From: Sipunculus nudus
Taxonomy: Eukaryota > Annelida > Sipuncula > Golfingiida > Sipunculidae
Length of the DNA stretch: 64,000 nt
Direction: 5' to 3'
Assembly (NCBI GenBank): GCA_026874595.1
Contig: CM049310.1
Coordinates: 69,389,556-69,453,555 of the forward strand
A program made the translations under genes and the position numbers. Below, in pieces: positions 52,560 to 64,000 of this stretch. Every line of letters begins with the position of its first letter. Position 1 is the stretch's first letter. The notes beneath the pieces are model-generated. The model saw only the letters and a list, made by a program, of their open reading frames with translations, searched no databases and had not been told where the DNA came from.

Positions 52560-54810
52560 AAATGCTCTTGTCACCCACCGAGCACTTGTCGTTATCTGTC
52601 TGGCACTGGTTTCTCTTTCACTTCAAATTTCACTGTTGTTTTAAATTCAAATCAGACCAATGAAGTATACATTATTTTAAACCTGATACAGTGTTCAGAG
52701 TCCCCGTTTGTGTGTGTGTGTTCGTGTGTTTGTTTACACCATAACTCACGTCTTAACTCAGTCATGAACGAAATCTCATGAAATCTACAAGGAACTTCGG
52801 GAATCGGTCACTGAAAAAATCGATTCCATTTGGGTGTGTATCCGACTCAAGATCCGGAATTCGGAACGTCATCAAGGAATATTCAGAAACGATAAGTCAC
52901 TTATGCACGTATAAACATTGGGATATGGGCCGAATAAGTGATGCAAACACGATTTATGGAGCAAACCACAACAAGGGTGCTTTATATTGCGGAGGCTTTC
53001 ATTCCTTAGAATGCAGATTTCTAGTATTAATAATGCAACCGTTCCATTAATAAATTGGTCACTTCCATTGTGTTGTTAATTTAAAATGCAAAAATTTTGT
53101 TTGTTCTCGTATTTTGTCTCGACGGGTGAAAGTGAAAAATATTTTCCATCTTGATGCATATTTTGGGGGTTCAAGGGCAACATTTTTTAGGGGTGTTTCA
53201 AAAGAAGTGACCAATCAGCACAAAAAATAATGATAATTAGCCAGGGTCACAGAAATAGTCTTAGTTTATAAAAAAATATACTGCGATCTTACGGAACTTT
53301 TGTGGAAGCCGTTAGGTAAATCCTCTGTTAAGCATAATATGAGTAATATCTGCATCCTGTATTATCTGAAGAAATACATATGTATATATATGTGTCATAT
53401 ATGTCATATGTGACAACCATCAGAAGTGTGTGGTGTACATAAACTGCTTCTAAACCTGGGAGGTTGTTTGAGTACTACAAGTAAACAGGTGTTACTACCG
53501 AGCTGTTGACTGTTGTGTTGCAACTGGATGAACCCTACTGCCTTGCTTCTGTCATTTCTTTCCATTCCTTCGCACACTGACTTTCACGTTAAGCTGCTGG
53601 CCCTAGTGAGAAAGCCGTAATCACATTTTCATTAAGGGTGATCACGGGCTGAAAATCAAGACATACATTGCCTGTTCAAAATGTATACTTCATGGCAAGC
53701 AATATATACCCAGACCACCTAGTCAGAGCCCAAAAGTAGCAATTAATCGCAAATATCCAGAGAAGCAAATCATGCTTGCTTGATGCTAATTTTATATTTT
53801 TCCACATGTCTATCTTACCTCCAACATAACCTGTTTCACTTCATTTTATACATTTTGGTTTGGGAAAGATCGGGTCTAAGGCCTGGTTCACCCGAAACGG
53901 GTTTTCCGGGGGTCAGGTTCATCCACTGGATGCACTGTCATAGTTTCTGATATGGTACTGCGAATAACCCTTCGTGAATATTTGCATATAATGGCAAATT
54001 ATCAAGATATAAATGAGCAGCTATGGACAATGACCAACAATGAACACACTTGACATCGTTTATGATATTTCAGGACTAAAACAGGCGAGGCGTGGCCACA
54101 GAGGTGTTGCACGAGAACTATTTTAAAAGTATCCCCGTTAACTGGACCTGGCGTCCGCAAGAACGCTATCAGTATTTCTGATATTGGGGAAAACTATCAA
54201 CTGTTTTTGTTAAAACACTAGATGGCAGTCATGCAAATAGATAGAAAGAACAGAAAAACGGAAAATGAAGAGAGTTTTACCGTCGGGCCGTCCGTCTTTC
54301 CGTCATTGACGCTTTCTTTCGCGCATTATCTCTCAAGAAGTAATTTGATCTTTCTCAAATTAATAGGGATTATTGGTGTCTATGAGGGCTTCAGTCCTAT
54401 CGAATACACACCCAATCCAAAATACAATATGTCCGCTAGAGCACAATCGGGGATTATTTTTTCGCGCAGTATCTCAAAGATAACCCTATTTGCCCTTACC
54501 CAAATTGACACGGATGATTAAACGATAAGCGGTAAGCCCTATTCAATTACACGAGGGTACTTGGTGCTCATGAGGCCTCCAACCAACATTTGAAAAAGAA
54601 CATTGTCGCCCATGAGGGGACGAGCGCTTCAAATTTAAAAGCCCAGTTGAATACAATAAGACTGCAATGCATATTGTCCCACATGCGGCGTATTTTCCTT
54701 TGTTCAAATTGTACGTTCAAATCTGCTTGCATCACAGGGTCATGAAAGGTGACCATGCAAGTGAAGCTTCATGGCGACTTTCCAAATATGGCAAAGTACT
54801 GGCGCGTAGC

Positions 54811-54846
<36 letters not shown>

Positions 54847-55200
54847 ACGCGTGACCTTCGACCAAAGAAGCGGGGCATGAGGGACAAATCAGTTATAGCC
54901 CTATATATATGTATATAGTTATATACAATTCATTGGGCCATAACCAATACTTATTTGTGGTGATCATTTTCATACCAGTCTGACATCCAAAATGGCCTCA
55001 AGGCTGCCATTTTGCGGAACTGTCGTTCGTGGGCCTTAATTCAGGACCTTTTCGGTCCCAAACCTCCTGGTTTTCTTCTTATTATTATTTATTTTTTTAT
55101 TTTCTTTACGCAAGGCAATGAACTTTTCCACACAATAGTGACACCAACTGTTTGGGTCTAATTTATTGACAAAGAAAGATAGGATTTGAATTATATGTCA
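52560..55200. other. Intergenic, no gene recognised
   Basis: Unique-looking AT-rich sequence with a run of 34 A (54812-54845). No exon-like similarity, RNA gene or clear element was seen. Confidence 0.5.
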
Positions 55201-55204
55201 AATT

Positions 55205-55206
<2 letters not shown>

Positions 55207-55243
<37 letters not shown>
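55207..55243. repeat. (TA)n microsatellite
   Basis: About 18 TA units followed by (TTA)4. Confidence 0.95.
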
Positions 55244-55247
<4 letters not shown>

Positions 55248-55534
55248 ATTATTACAGATGTCTATATTATTGTGCGCTGTTGATATTCTGAATCGTGTTG
55301 GGCTCAAGCCCTGGGCGTTGCTATGCAACAGCGTTCCTTGTTTTAGCTGGCCGGGTGCGGCCAACGTGTGAACTCTCCACAGCGCTTGGTTATATCAGTG
55401 CCGTGTGAACCCTGACATGTAGAAACACAGCGTTCCTTGTTCTAGTTTGTTCTTTGGGTGCATATGAACTATGTATTATGTTAGGTTCTTTAGATTGTTC
55501 GGGAAATGGAAATTTCTCGGCTTGAGGTGAAAAG

Positions 55535-56032
55535 TTATAAATAAGGGGCTGTGTTTTAGAGCCGGGAGAGAGGAGAGAAATATTCCAGCGGACACAGAAG
55601 AGTGTAAGTCAGTTTGTGGACCTTTTCGTATATGTACGGCAGCTATAGATCCTCTTCGAGTTTGTAATGGATTTTAATTAGTCTTCAGTTTGCCTTTTGG
55701 ATCACTATCAGATCTTCACTTTTGGATTACAACAAACTTATTTTGAGATTGAACCGGCCTGTTATTCTCTGAGAAGATTTATGTGAACTGTTCATCTGGA
55801 TTATATGCTTTAAAGACTTGTTGTCGCTGTGACAGTGGTGGTGTCCAGTGTTACCTGTGCCCCTTTTATTGTGTGCAGCGGTCTTACAGATGATTGTTTT
55901 ATTGTGCACACGAATGTTCCATGTGTTGTTGGCATTTTGTTTGTGTGCCACGCGTGGCTCGTGTTGTAGCTGCCTCGCCTGTAATAGAAAAATAGCTATT
56001 ACTTTAACTATTACAACCATTGACTAGAACAG
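55535..56032 (+). promoter_or_regulatory. Candidate TATA promoter with untranslated first exon
   Basis: TTATAAATAA at 55535-55544, a GC-richer stretch about 30 bp on, and good donors at AAGAGT|gtaagt (about 55603) and GAACAG|gtaagg (56033). No coding frame. It could be the 5' end of a downstream transcript or the promoter part of a retroelement LTR. I found no matching second LTR. Confidence 0.2.
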
Positions 56033-57171
56033 GTAAGGGATCAAGCGTTTGATTGATTAAATTGAAACACAGGAAAAGGCTGTAGTTGTAGTGTGGTTAG
56101 TTCATGCTAGTTGCTGTCATGGTCCAGTGGGCACAGGGGATCAGGCACTAGCTTGAGATGATAACCAATTAGATAAACCCTGGGGTTGTTTGGAGATTTA
56201 TTAACTAGGTTGCTCAGTAAACATTGCAGTGGTGCTAGGTCAGTTTACACATTATGTGGGGCAATTTATTATCAGCTCAGGTTAGGCAGTACTGCTACAG
56301 TGCTGCTGATGTTTGGGTACTTCAGAAGTAGACAGTCTGATTGTCATAACCTTTAATGAGATAATTAGTGGTGCCACAGACAGCGATTGAGGTCATGTTT
56401 GTTCTAACCATGGGGTAATTCAGCCTATGTACTCTGGCTTCAAAAAATCTTGTTGACTATGTTTGAAAATCTGTTTATCATGTGTAATAAACACCTACTC
56501 AAGATACATTAAAATAGACTTATCCAACGAGATGTAATAAATTTGTGGTATACACGAAATCGACGCGACTTCTGTGTTATGATGAACATGAATAGAATAT
56601 ATTTGAAAGCTACAATCAAGAACTATTTGCACATTGTTTGTCCTATAATGAAAAGATATACAGATATAGATATATATTACTTGGATTATGCTGCATTGAA
56701 CAGGAAGTTATCATATTTAATGACACTAAACTGCAACAAACATTAATTAAATATTTTTGTGTTTCAGGGTTATTTAAACCTTATTCTTTTTTAACTGTTC
56801 TTAACATGAAGTTATTTATTTAATTTTCTGTTGAACATTGTGTGAAAAGTATAATTAAATGTAAAAGAAAGGGTCTTAAACTATTCTGAATATGAACCTA
56901 CCGGAACTGGGTTTATGTTGTACTGATCATGAACTAGCTCGACATAATCCTGAACTTAAATCTAAGCCAAATTGTGATCATTAATTGCTATAGAGAAATC
57001 TCATTTATTCTAAAAGATTTAAATCTGTTTGATTTCCATTTTTAATTAAGGACAAAAATCACAAGAATTACAATTAAAATAGACGAACAAATTAAAGTTT
57101 CACCTACAGTGAATGGGGGTGGGATAATGTGTAGGGCAAGGTAAGCATATGCAAAAATCACCATGTAAAAA

Positions 57172-57300
57172 TAAAGTAATAGTAATAGTAATAGAAGCCA
57201 AGTAATAAAGTAATAGTAATAGTAATAGATGAAAGATGTTGTAATAGTAATAGTAATAGATCGATTAAGAAGTAATAGTAATAGTAACAGTAATAGAACC
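57172..57300. repeat. (TAATAG)n interrupted repeat
   Basis: Four blocks of 'agtaatagtaatagtaatag' separated by 10-20 bp, followed at 57322-57377 by (TA)28. Confidence 0.9.
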
Positions 57301-57319
57301 ACTGTTATAGGACCCAACC

Positions 57320-57321
<2 letters not shown>

Positions 57322-57377
<56 letters not shown>
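57322..57377. repeat. (TA)n microsatellite
   Basis: About 28 TA units. Confidence 0.95.
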
Positions 57378-57378
<1 letters not shown>

Positions 57379-57925
57379 TAAGTCCTCACTTACGGACAGG
57401 CAGATATTATCTGGCCTCTTATTTGGACAGCATAGTTGTTATAGGCGCACCTGTTGGCATATATAAATGTCATAATTATCTTAATTTGCACATCGTGAAC
57501 CATTACATGGAAGGCCCTGGACCCATGATATCCTTGATGTTCGACCACAGACATGCACAATCATTAAACTGCGGGCTGGCGGAACTGCTTATTCAATCTG
57601 CAGTTACTCGTTAGCAGATAGGAAATGAAAACTATCTGTTCAATGGTCAGCTATGGCAGGCGGGGAACGTCAGCCCGCTGACGGCATGACATACTGCTAA
57701 ACAAGTTGGGAATTGACCTCCTAAATGTGTGCACACTGTTTAATATGATAGTTTGTTTGTAGACTGCATATAGTCTCAGTATGCAGTCGCCAGTGACAAC
57801 TTTTTGGCCATATTTTTTCAACTTTAGCCCTATTCAGACTTTGACTCGCCTATTGGTCGTTATGATTGGGAGATTTGACAACCCTCTGTTTTCAGAACAC
57901 GTTGGCCAGACAGGTTTGACGTGTA

Positions 57926-58109
57926 CAGTGAAACCTTTTTATAACCGGACTAAGAAAACCGTTCACTTTAGGCCTATAGAGTCAACGATTGTGTGGAGAG
58001 TAAGACCTTGACATAAATAATAAATAGAAAAAATCGGGAATGTAAAAAAATTAACCATCAAATAGAGGTACCCGCTTTATGAAGGTAATCACTTACCGAG
58101 CTTCCACTG
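57926..58109. mobile_element. pogo/mariner-type MITE, 184 bp
   Basis: The ends are CAGTGAAACCTTTTTATAAC and, from the right, CAGTGGAAGCTCGGTAAGTG. TA flanks both sides (57924-57925, 58110-58111). The ends resemble those of the larger element at 10609-11849. No coding content. Confidence 0.6.
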
Positions 58110-58490
58110 TAATTTGTCACTTTTTTGTCACCATTTGTAAATCTGTCACTTTACTCCTCTGGGGACCGGAAGTGCATTTTTGAGGAACAATAGTTAACAT
58201 GTTCGAACTATCATCTGTATCATTGTATCCAATATAGAGGTAGACCTAAAATCAGATGGTTAAATTGAAAAATACTGTTATTAGAAATGTCATGTTCAGT
58301 AGATTTAAATTAGGTTACTCTCAGTCATGCAAATTGAGCACACACTTACACCTACACACACACATAATATGTAAGAGACATAATACAGAGTTTTCCATCC
58401 CCATTAATTTGCTTTCTTGAACATGATGGAACATGATGTTTTCACCGTTTCACCATTCATTTTTTTGTGTAACAGTTAAGCAAATCCTGT

Positions 58491-58493
<3 letters not shown>

Positions 58494-58549
<56 letters not shown>
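58494..58549. repeat. (TA)n microsatellite
   Basis: About 28 TA units. Confidence 0.95.
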
Positions 58550-58551
<2 letters not shown>

Positions 58552-58762
58552 AGTACACATAAAGAGTACACTCACATATTATACACCTGGCAATAAAAAG
58601 CATCATGTATAATAATTCCCTATATTGGATTTTTTTTATCCATAGTCTTGATGTGGAAATGTAATCAAACCTATACGCACTGGGCGGGTCTGGATTTTAC
58701 GGCGCATGCGTGGCAGGTCTAGCCACAGGAAGACATGATGATTGGAGTATATATGATTGGAT

Positions 58763-58899
58763 GATAAATAGAGGGGTGAGTCTTGAAGGTTGTCATACCT
58801 TCATCCTGTCCGTCTCAACATCTGAAGCATCATCTACACCCTGATCGATACCTTGATGTGCCGGCTAGAGCTGAGGCCCCAGCATGTCGGATAGCGCAG
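58763..58899 (+). promoter_or_regulatory. Candidate core promoter and short first coding exon
   Basis: A TATA-like ATAAATAG (58764-58771) is followed about 30 bp later by an initiator-like TCATAC (58793). Then comes a possible 90-nt leader, ATG at 58884, and Met-Ser-Asp-Ser-Ala ending in a strong donor GCGCAG|gtaggt (58900). If real, the rest of the gene lies beyond the window or in exons I could not recognise. Confidence 0.3.
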
Positions 58900-59165
58900 G
58901 TAGGTGATGGGTTTGTTATGTTACCTGGCTCTCTCTTGTTTTATCTGCTGATTCCCTGTACAGGTATTGTGTTGTGCTATAGAGCTGCGAGCCTAACGCG
59001 ATATCAGAAGCGGCAACACCTGCGATTTATTTCACAGGTGTAGGCAAACTCATGTAAAACAGAACAACTGACAAGGGAAGCGCTACACATGATATAGTGC
59101 AAAGTGTTGAGCTCTTATTCTACTCAATATACTTAATATACCTAATACTAGGTATAAAACCAATA

Positions 59166-59167
<2 letters not shown>

Positions 59168-59209
<42 letters not shown>
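59168..59209. repeat. (TA)n microsatellite
   Basis: About 21 TA units. An (ATT)n tract follows at about 59347-59380. Confidence 0.95.
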
Positions 59210-59214
<5 letters not shown>

Positions 59215-59345
59215 TATATGTATTTGTATATATTTATATACATTTGGATAGAGACTAAAGAATGCAAGATTAACTGTTGGAGAGCTATAGATTTAAATTT
59301 TTTATGATTATTCACCCAGGAAATTTAAACGATATTTGATTGTTA

Positions 59346-59382
<37 letters not shown>

Positions 59383-62300
59383 CTACGCTTCTACTGGATT
59401 TTTCTTACAATATGTAAGACTTGCATCGTGCCTTTATATGACGTGTACATGATGCAGTTAAAATTATAACAAATTAAGGTGTGAAGTATAACTATGTTTT
59501 CCTTGCCTTTTTTCTGAAATGAAGATAATAATTCCAGATGTGCAAAATATGAGGTTTTTATGCATATATGTAAAAGGTTAAGTCAAATGATAGAAAAAAC
59601 TGGCCTCACGCAGACAAGTAACGGATTTGCCTGTACGCGCTACCGAACAGTTTACTTGAAATCGGAATAATATAAACCAGGCTGCTGTAGACCGCCTTCT
59701 ACGCGGATACCGCGTTACAGAAAGAGAAAAGACTGCGAGGAGAGGAGTTAGGATGTCTTTATTCTCAAAGCGTGGTAATGCTTGTCTGACGAACCTGTTG
59801 TAAAGTGTTAACAGTCGAGGTTAAATCTCATCAAATTTTATTGGTAACATGGAATAAGCATACATATTGTCTCATGTTTAATACCAACGTCCTTTTTTTT
59901 TTATAAAATCACACTTAATAAGATGTCAAATGTGCGACGCTTCACATATCAAATGGTTTCCAAATAAAACATATACCTAAAATAATATTCAACCAGGTAT
60001 TATGTTATATGTATACGAAATTTTCATGCAGTATTAGTTGGGTAACCTGCAGAACTCCGCACTCTGTGTACACAGCTAAGATGTTGTCTCATCAATTGCC
60101 CTTTTCATCAGTATAGAATTCCTTGAATTAAGAAATATTAAGTTGATTTGAATAGATCCAAAATTTAATGGGTTTTTTCCTTGGGTTGTACCCTTATTCT
60201 GTTCAGAATTCACCCAATTCCGTTCATTACTGTAGGGGGAAAATGCTAACAGACAAACCAAATAGCTTACCAATCAATAGTCAAATTAAATCTCACCACC
60301 TGGCAACTTTAAGTTGAACTGTAGTTTCGTTCACCCGTCTAACGTGTACTTGAACCTGACATCATGATTTCTTATGTCCCTGCTAAATTACCAATGTGCT
60401 CAGTGTCGAAAATGAAATAGCATCCCTGCTGGCCGACAGAACGTGCTCTCACTGTTAAGAACCTGCCAACAATGTACTGTAATTAGTTATACATAACGAG
60501 CAACCAGTCAGCTGGCGGGGATAGAAGTCCTCGCCAGCTATTCCATTAAAGGTCAACGTGACTTGATTTATAGGGCGCTATGCTGCAACCCCCTGCTGTT
60601 ATAACGGTCACTGGAATAGGTTTCACCATATGCAAAAACTAATATAATATCTTCAACTCACTTTGCGTCTAGATTACAGAGGATGTTATAGAAATTGGAA
60701 TAACAACCGTGTCAATCTTGAGTCCAGTTGAAAAGAAACTTCTGTCACAGATTATATAAGGATTGTAAAATGGGTGAACTAGTACTACTACTAATAATGG
60801 AATATTATAAAAAATAAGATTATACAAAGTTTTAGCTCTGCATCAGGTGCTAAACGTAATAAAAGATTCAAGAAAAAGGGCCCTAATTTGCAGGTTTTTC
60901 TCAAATATCCTAAGTAAATTTCTGTATTAAGAAGAGTACGATCTAACTCGGACTTGGACTCAAGTTACAAATGACTTGGACTCGGTGAAGGTGGACTTTG
61001 ACTCGAACCTCAAGGACTCGGACTCGGACTTGGGCTCGAGTAATCTGGGCTCGGACTCGGATAGTGTGGACTCGATTACATCAGTGACAATTATATACAT
61101 TTTAACTTTCACAATATTTTATATAGTTGGACCGAGCTACCACTATTGCAATAAATTTCACTATGGCATATTAGACAAAAAGGGGAAATATACCGTTTTT
61201 ATATTCAATAATATCATATAATGTAATATAATATAATTTTATGTTATATACCCATCGTTTGTACGGGTAATTAACTGGAGACATTGTCACCAACATAACG
61301 TAGATGTAATAACCGGACCTCTTGTTATACAATTTGCTTTATATTATTTGCTCGATGTTTATGGATTCCCGCTGTGTCTGATAATAATGCCGACTTGCTG
61401 GAGAAGAGGAACTGTCAAGGAGCGCGTGATATATTAAACAGGCCTATAACAGATAGTCATTTAGACTGAAGCAGAAGTCCGAAAAAATAGACCTGTCTTA
61501 TCTCTCATTTATAATAACACGTGACGTACATGATATGCGGGCAAGAACTTTTTCTTGCAAACGTTTGATCAGGGGTCATATATAATAGTTTTTTTTTTCG
61601 TGCTTATTAGCCTCTACATATGTGACCAGAGGTGTGAAAGTTATAGCATCCTGTCCTTTAATAATGTCGCCAGTTATGTGATATTCACGGGTTTTACCAA
61701 CTGCCCGTTCTTTTCTTATTAACATTGCTTTTGATTTAAACGTGTCCAGTGTTTTGCTAGACATTTTAGGTGTACATAAAATACAGTGTTCTCTCCTTAA
61801 CATATACAATATCTGCCACGACTTAGTTCAAAAATCATTTACCTACGCCTTTACAAAGTAATAAGAAACCTGCACCGGGCGCTATTAGTGAGAGAAATCG
61901 TAACCATAGCCTACACCGCTATTATCGTGAATCAAGGTGGTGAGAAACAGTAAAATTCTTATTCGTAATTCATGGCAACTAAGTCTTCCTCCTGTCACGT
62001 GGTCCTGTTATAGTAATCAGACACATGTAGATTTTTAACATATTAGTTGTATTTTTTATTTACATTTATTTTTCATTTTATTGTTTAACATATTGTATTT
62101 ATTAACACACAGAACCAAAACAACAGTAAAAATGGTATATCAGGGGTATGAACGCTGTTTTTTTCTGTCAGCGTGCTTCCGCAAGGAGACTGTTGAATGA
62201 AGCCTAAATGAACTGATAGCGAGTGCGCGATGGAGGGAGGGAGAAAGAGAACAGTATATTCTGGTGCTGACGCATGATCACTGTTTTTGAAATATGAAAG

Positions 62301-64000
62301 GGGGAAAAAAAAAGAAAAAAAACCTAAGAAGGTTATTAATTTGTTAAGTTGACCAGTTATTATTATTAATTATAGTATGTCTAATTTTAGTTCAGTGTCG
62401 GCAGGTATGGATGTGCATTGCCTAAAGTTGAACAGATTTAAACTAATGGCGAACCCCGAGTGTATGGTTCTCTGAGGAATTCAATTAAATTAATGCAGTC
62501 TCTGACTCCGCCACACGTGCGCCATTAGCAAAACCCGCTGAGGGAGCAGTCAGTGCAAAGACAGTTATATTTAGGCAGGACATCAAGTAAACGGGGTCTG
62601 TCCGCCTCACAGGTGGTTTGATATAAGGTGTATATACAGGCGGGACGCTCAGACTGGAACAGGTGCTAAAATGACACACTTAATTGTTGTAAATACAGCC
62701 CCATAAAGCATTAATATTATATTGAACGTACGGATTGAACGGATTCGTGCCTATATACCCAAGTGTTAGCGTTTTAATATATAATTCAGAACAGAGACGC
62801 GCACCATCGCATCCTCACATAAATTTCAAGGAAAACTTTATTAAGTATTTATTAGAAAGAAAGTTGAAAATGATGATTATTACGCTCTTTTCCCAGCGCT
62901 TTACCTAAAGGCCTACTACCTATATCCTAAGGAAAATCAGTAGCTTCTTTAGAAGCACCAGATTTTCCGCTGCCTCGGGAGCGTAAATGATAATAGGGAA
63001 TTTCACTTTTTTAAAATAAAATGTGCAAACTTATAGATAAAAGATTACATGCTTTTAGATATATACACGGAAACGAAAATGCAAATTGCAAATAAACATA
63101 TTTGAATGATTTTAATGAATAGCGCGGAACACATGTCCACATGAATCCTTTAATAGGGAGCACTTTTCCGTTGAGTGGACACAAAGAGCTGTGACCCTTT
63201 ACACGATCACCGTTTTTTAGGTTTACAGGTATGTTGATTTTTATACATTCAGAAGTATCTTTCCATGATAGCAATGGTTTTAATAGTTCGGCCGATTTAT
63301 GGGTTGTTTAAAATATTTTTTTTCAAAAGAAGCCCCGAGGGGGGAGGGGGGATTGCACATACTTCTTTGGGTCTACAATCTCTTGGGGACTTTGAACCCC
63401 CCGGCAGAATCTACTAATCAGTCGTTCGTTCATACGTGCAACTTGTGTGACCGATAATGAGGTTTCCTGTACGCCTTTAACAGATGAAAGTATGCCTGAG
63501 AAATAAGAGACGTCTGTAAGGTCGTAACAATGTGTATACAAATAACTCATGTGTCTGTTAACATGCCTTAGACTATACCCTGAACTGACTACACTGAATA
63601 AACACCGAGCTTCAAATAATACAAAGCATCTTTAATATAATTTCACGGTAGAATGCTTCTTTATACGATCGTTAAATCTACGATATTTCCCAAGCAATGA
63701 AGCTGTCGAACCTAAAAAAATTTCACTTAAAAATTCTGACACCCTGCACATGCTTCACATCTCTTTCCAAATTTTTTTTGGTGAGATTTTTCTTTCTATG
63801 CTGATATTTTGGGAAGGTTTCCTGGAGAATTCTAGCAGAAGTAATCATATAAGTTAAACACTTGACAAAAGATCCTGCAAAAACCTTAGGATTAAATTAT
63901 GCGTCGTTTAGTTCCTATCAGCTCACTACAAACATATGCATCAGATAGAGCCGTGGATTTTCCACGGGTGCAGCTAGTAATTATTATTATTATTATTATT
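59210..64000. other. Intergenic, no gene recognised
   Basis: Holds a degenerate GGACTCG repeat at about 60948-61075 and ends in (TTA)n (63978-64000). Short ORFs on either strand show no recognisable domain or splice structure. Confidence 0.5.
60948..61075. repeat. Degenerate GGACTCG hexamer-type repeat
   Basis: 'ggactcg' or 'ggactt' recurs every 6-18 bp. In one frame it reads an Asp/Ser-rich stretch, most likely chance coding of the repeat. Confidence 0.75.

Noticed and set aside
54222-54521. 99-residue ORF as a gene
   Set aside because: No recognisable domain, no splice signals, and surrounded by non-coding sequence; consistent with a chance ORF.
55261-56040. Solo LTR of a retrovirus-like element
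   Set aside because: There is a TATA box and promoter-like composition, but no TG...CA ends with target duplication, no second LTR and no gag/pol frames were found. Kept only as a weak promoter candidate.
60976-61221. Asp/Ser-repeat protein
   Set aside because: Follows a degenerate GGACTCG repeat, then runs into unrelated AT-rich sequence; no splice or start context.

Overview
The window looks like nuclear DNA from an invertebrate animal, most likely a mollusc and plausibly a bivalve. The grounds are AT-rich sequence, short exons with long introns and canonical GT-AG junctions, many (TA)n tracts, and dispersed repeats carrying the 'TTAGCTCAGCTGACT...', 'GTCCGTCCGTCC' and 'GGCGCCACCTGCA' modules that I associate with molluscan genomes. 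The species call is inference. There is no bacterial-style gene organisation.

Two real protein-coding genes are visible, both on the + strand and arranged head to tail. Both belong to the SLC23 / nucleobase-ascorbate transporter (NAT) family. Gene A (1869-21369) has 12 exons. Its first coding exon is not found and presumably lies upstream of the window. The visible part encodes 589 residues. Gene B (34534-51702) is complete at the coding level, with 13 coding exons and 616 residues. Every shared intron falls at the same codon position and phase, so the pair is a tandem duplication. Both reading frames are intact, with canonical splice sites. Both keep the family landmarks (Gln-His-Tyr near the N-terminus, [14 protein letters not shown], the TGNGTTS loop, SSRN). 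In both, the first position of the NAT signature ([QEP]-N-x-G-x4-T-[RKG]) is a hydrophobic residue, Val in A and Ile in B.

The most unusual object is in gene A. Intron 5 ends in an array of 53 tandem 37-bp units (about 6038-7999). Each unit is a copy of the exon 6 intron/exon junction: branch-point-like CTGAT, T/G-rich tract, TAG, then the first codons of the exon. The last unit is the real junction. A complementary event affects the donor side of exon 4, where the exon end plus 5' splice site is present three times. Gene A introns also carry 30-bp and 44-bp minisatellites. Gene B has none of these junction arrays.

Layout: 1-1868 upstream or intronic sequence of gene A; 1869-21369 gene A with repeats in its introns, including a TA-flanked pogo/Tigger-like element at 10609-11849; 21370-34533 intergenic, with a decayed non-LTR retrotransposon RT fragment (minus strand, about 27640-28340) and several molluscan-type modular repeats; 34534-51702 gene B, with a tRNA-derived SINE just upstream of exon 7 and a long modular repeat in intron 7; 51703-64000 no gene that I can support, but long (TA)n tracts, a fold-back MITE, a pogo-like MITE and two weak candidate promoter/first-exon signals.
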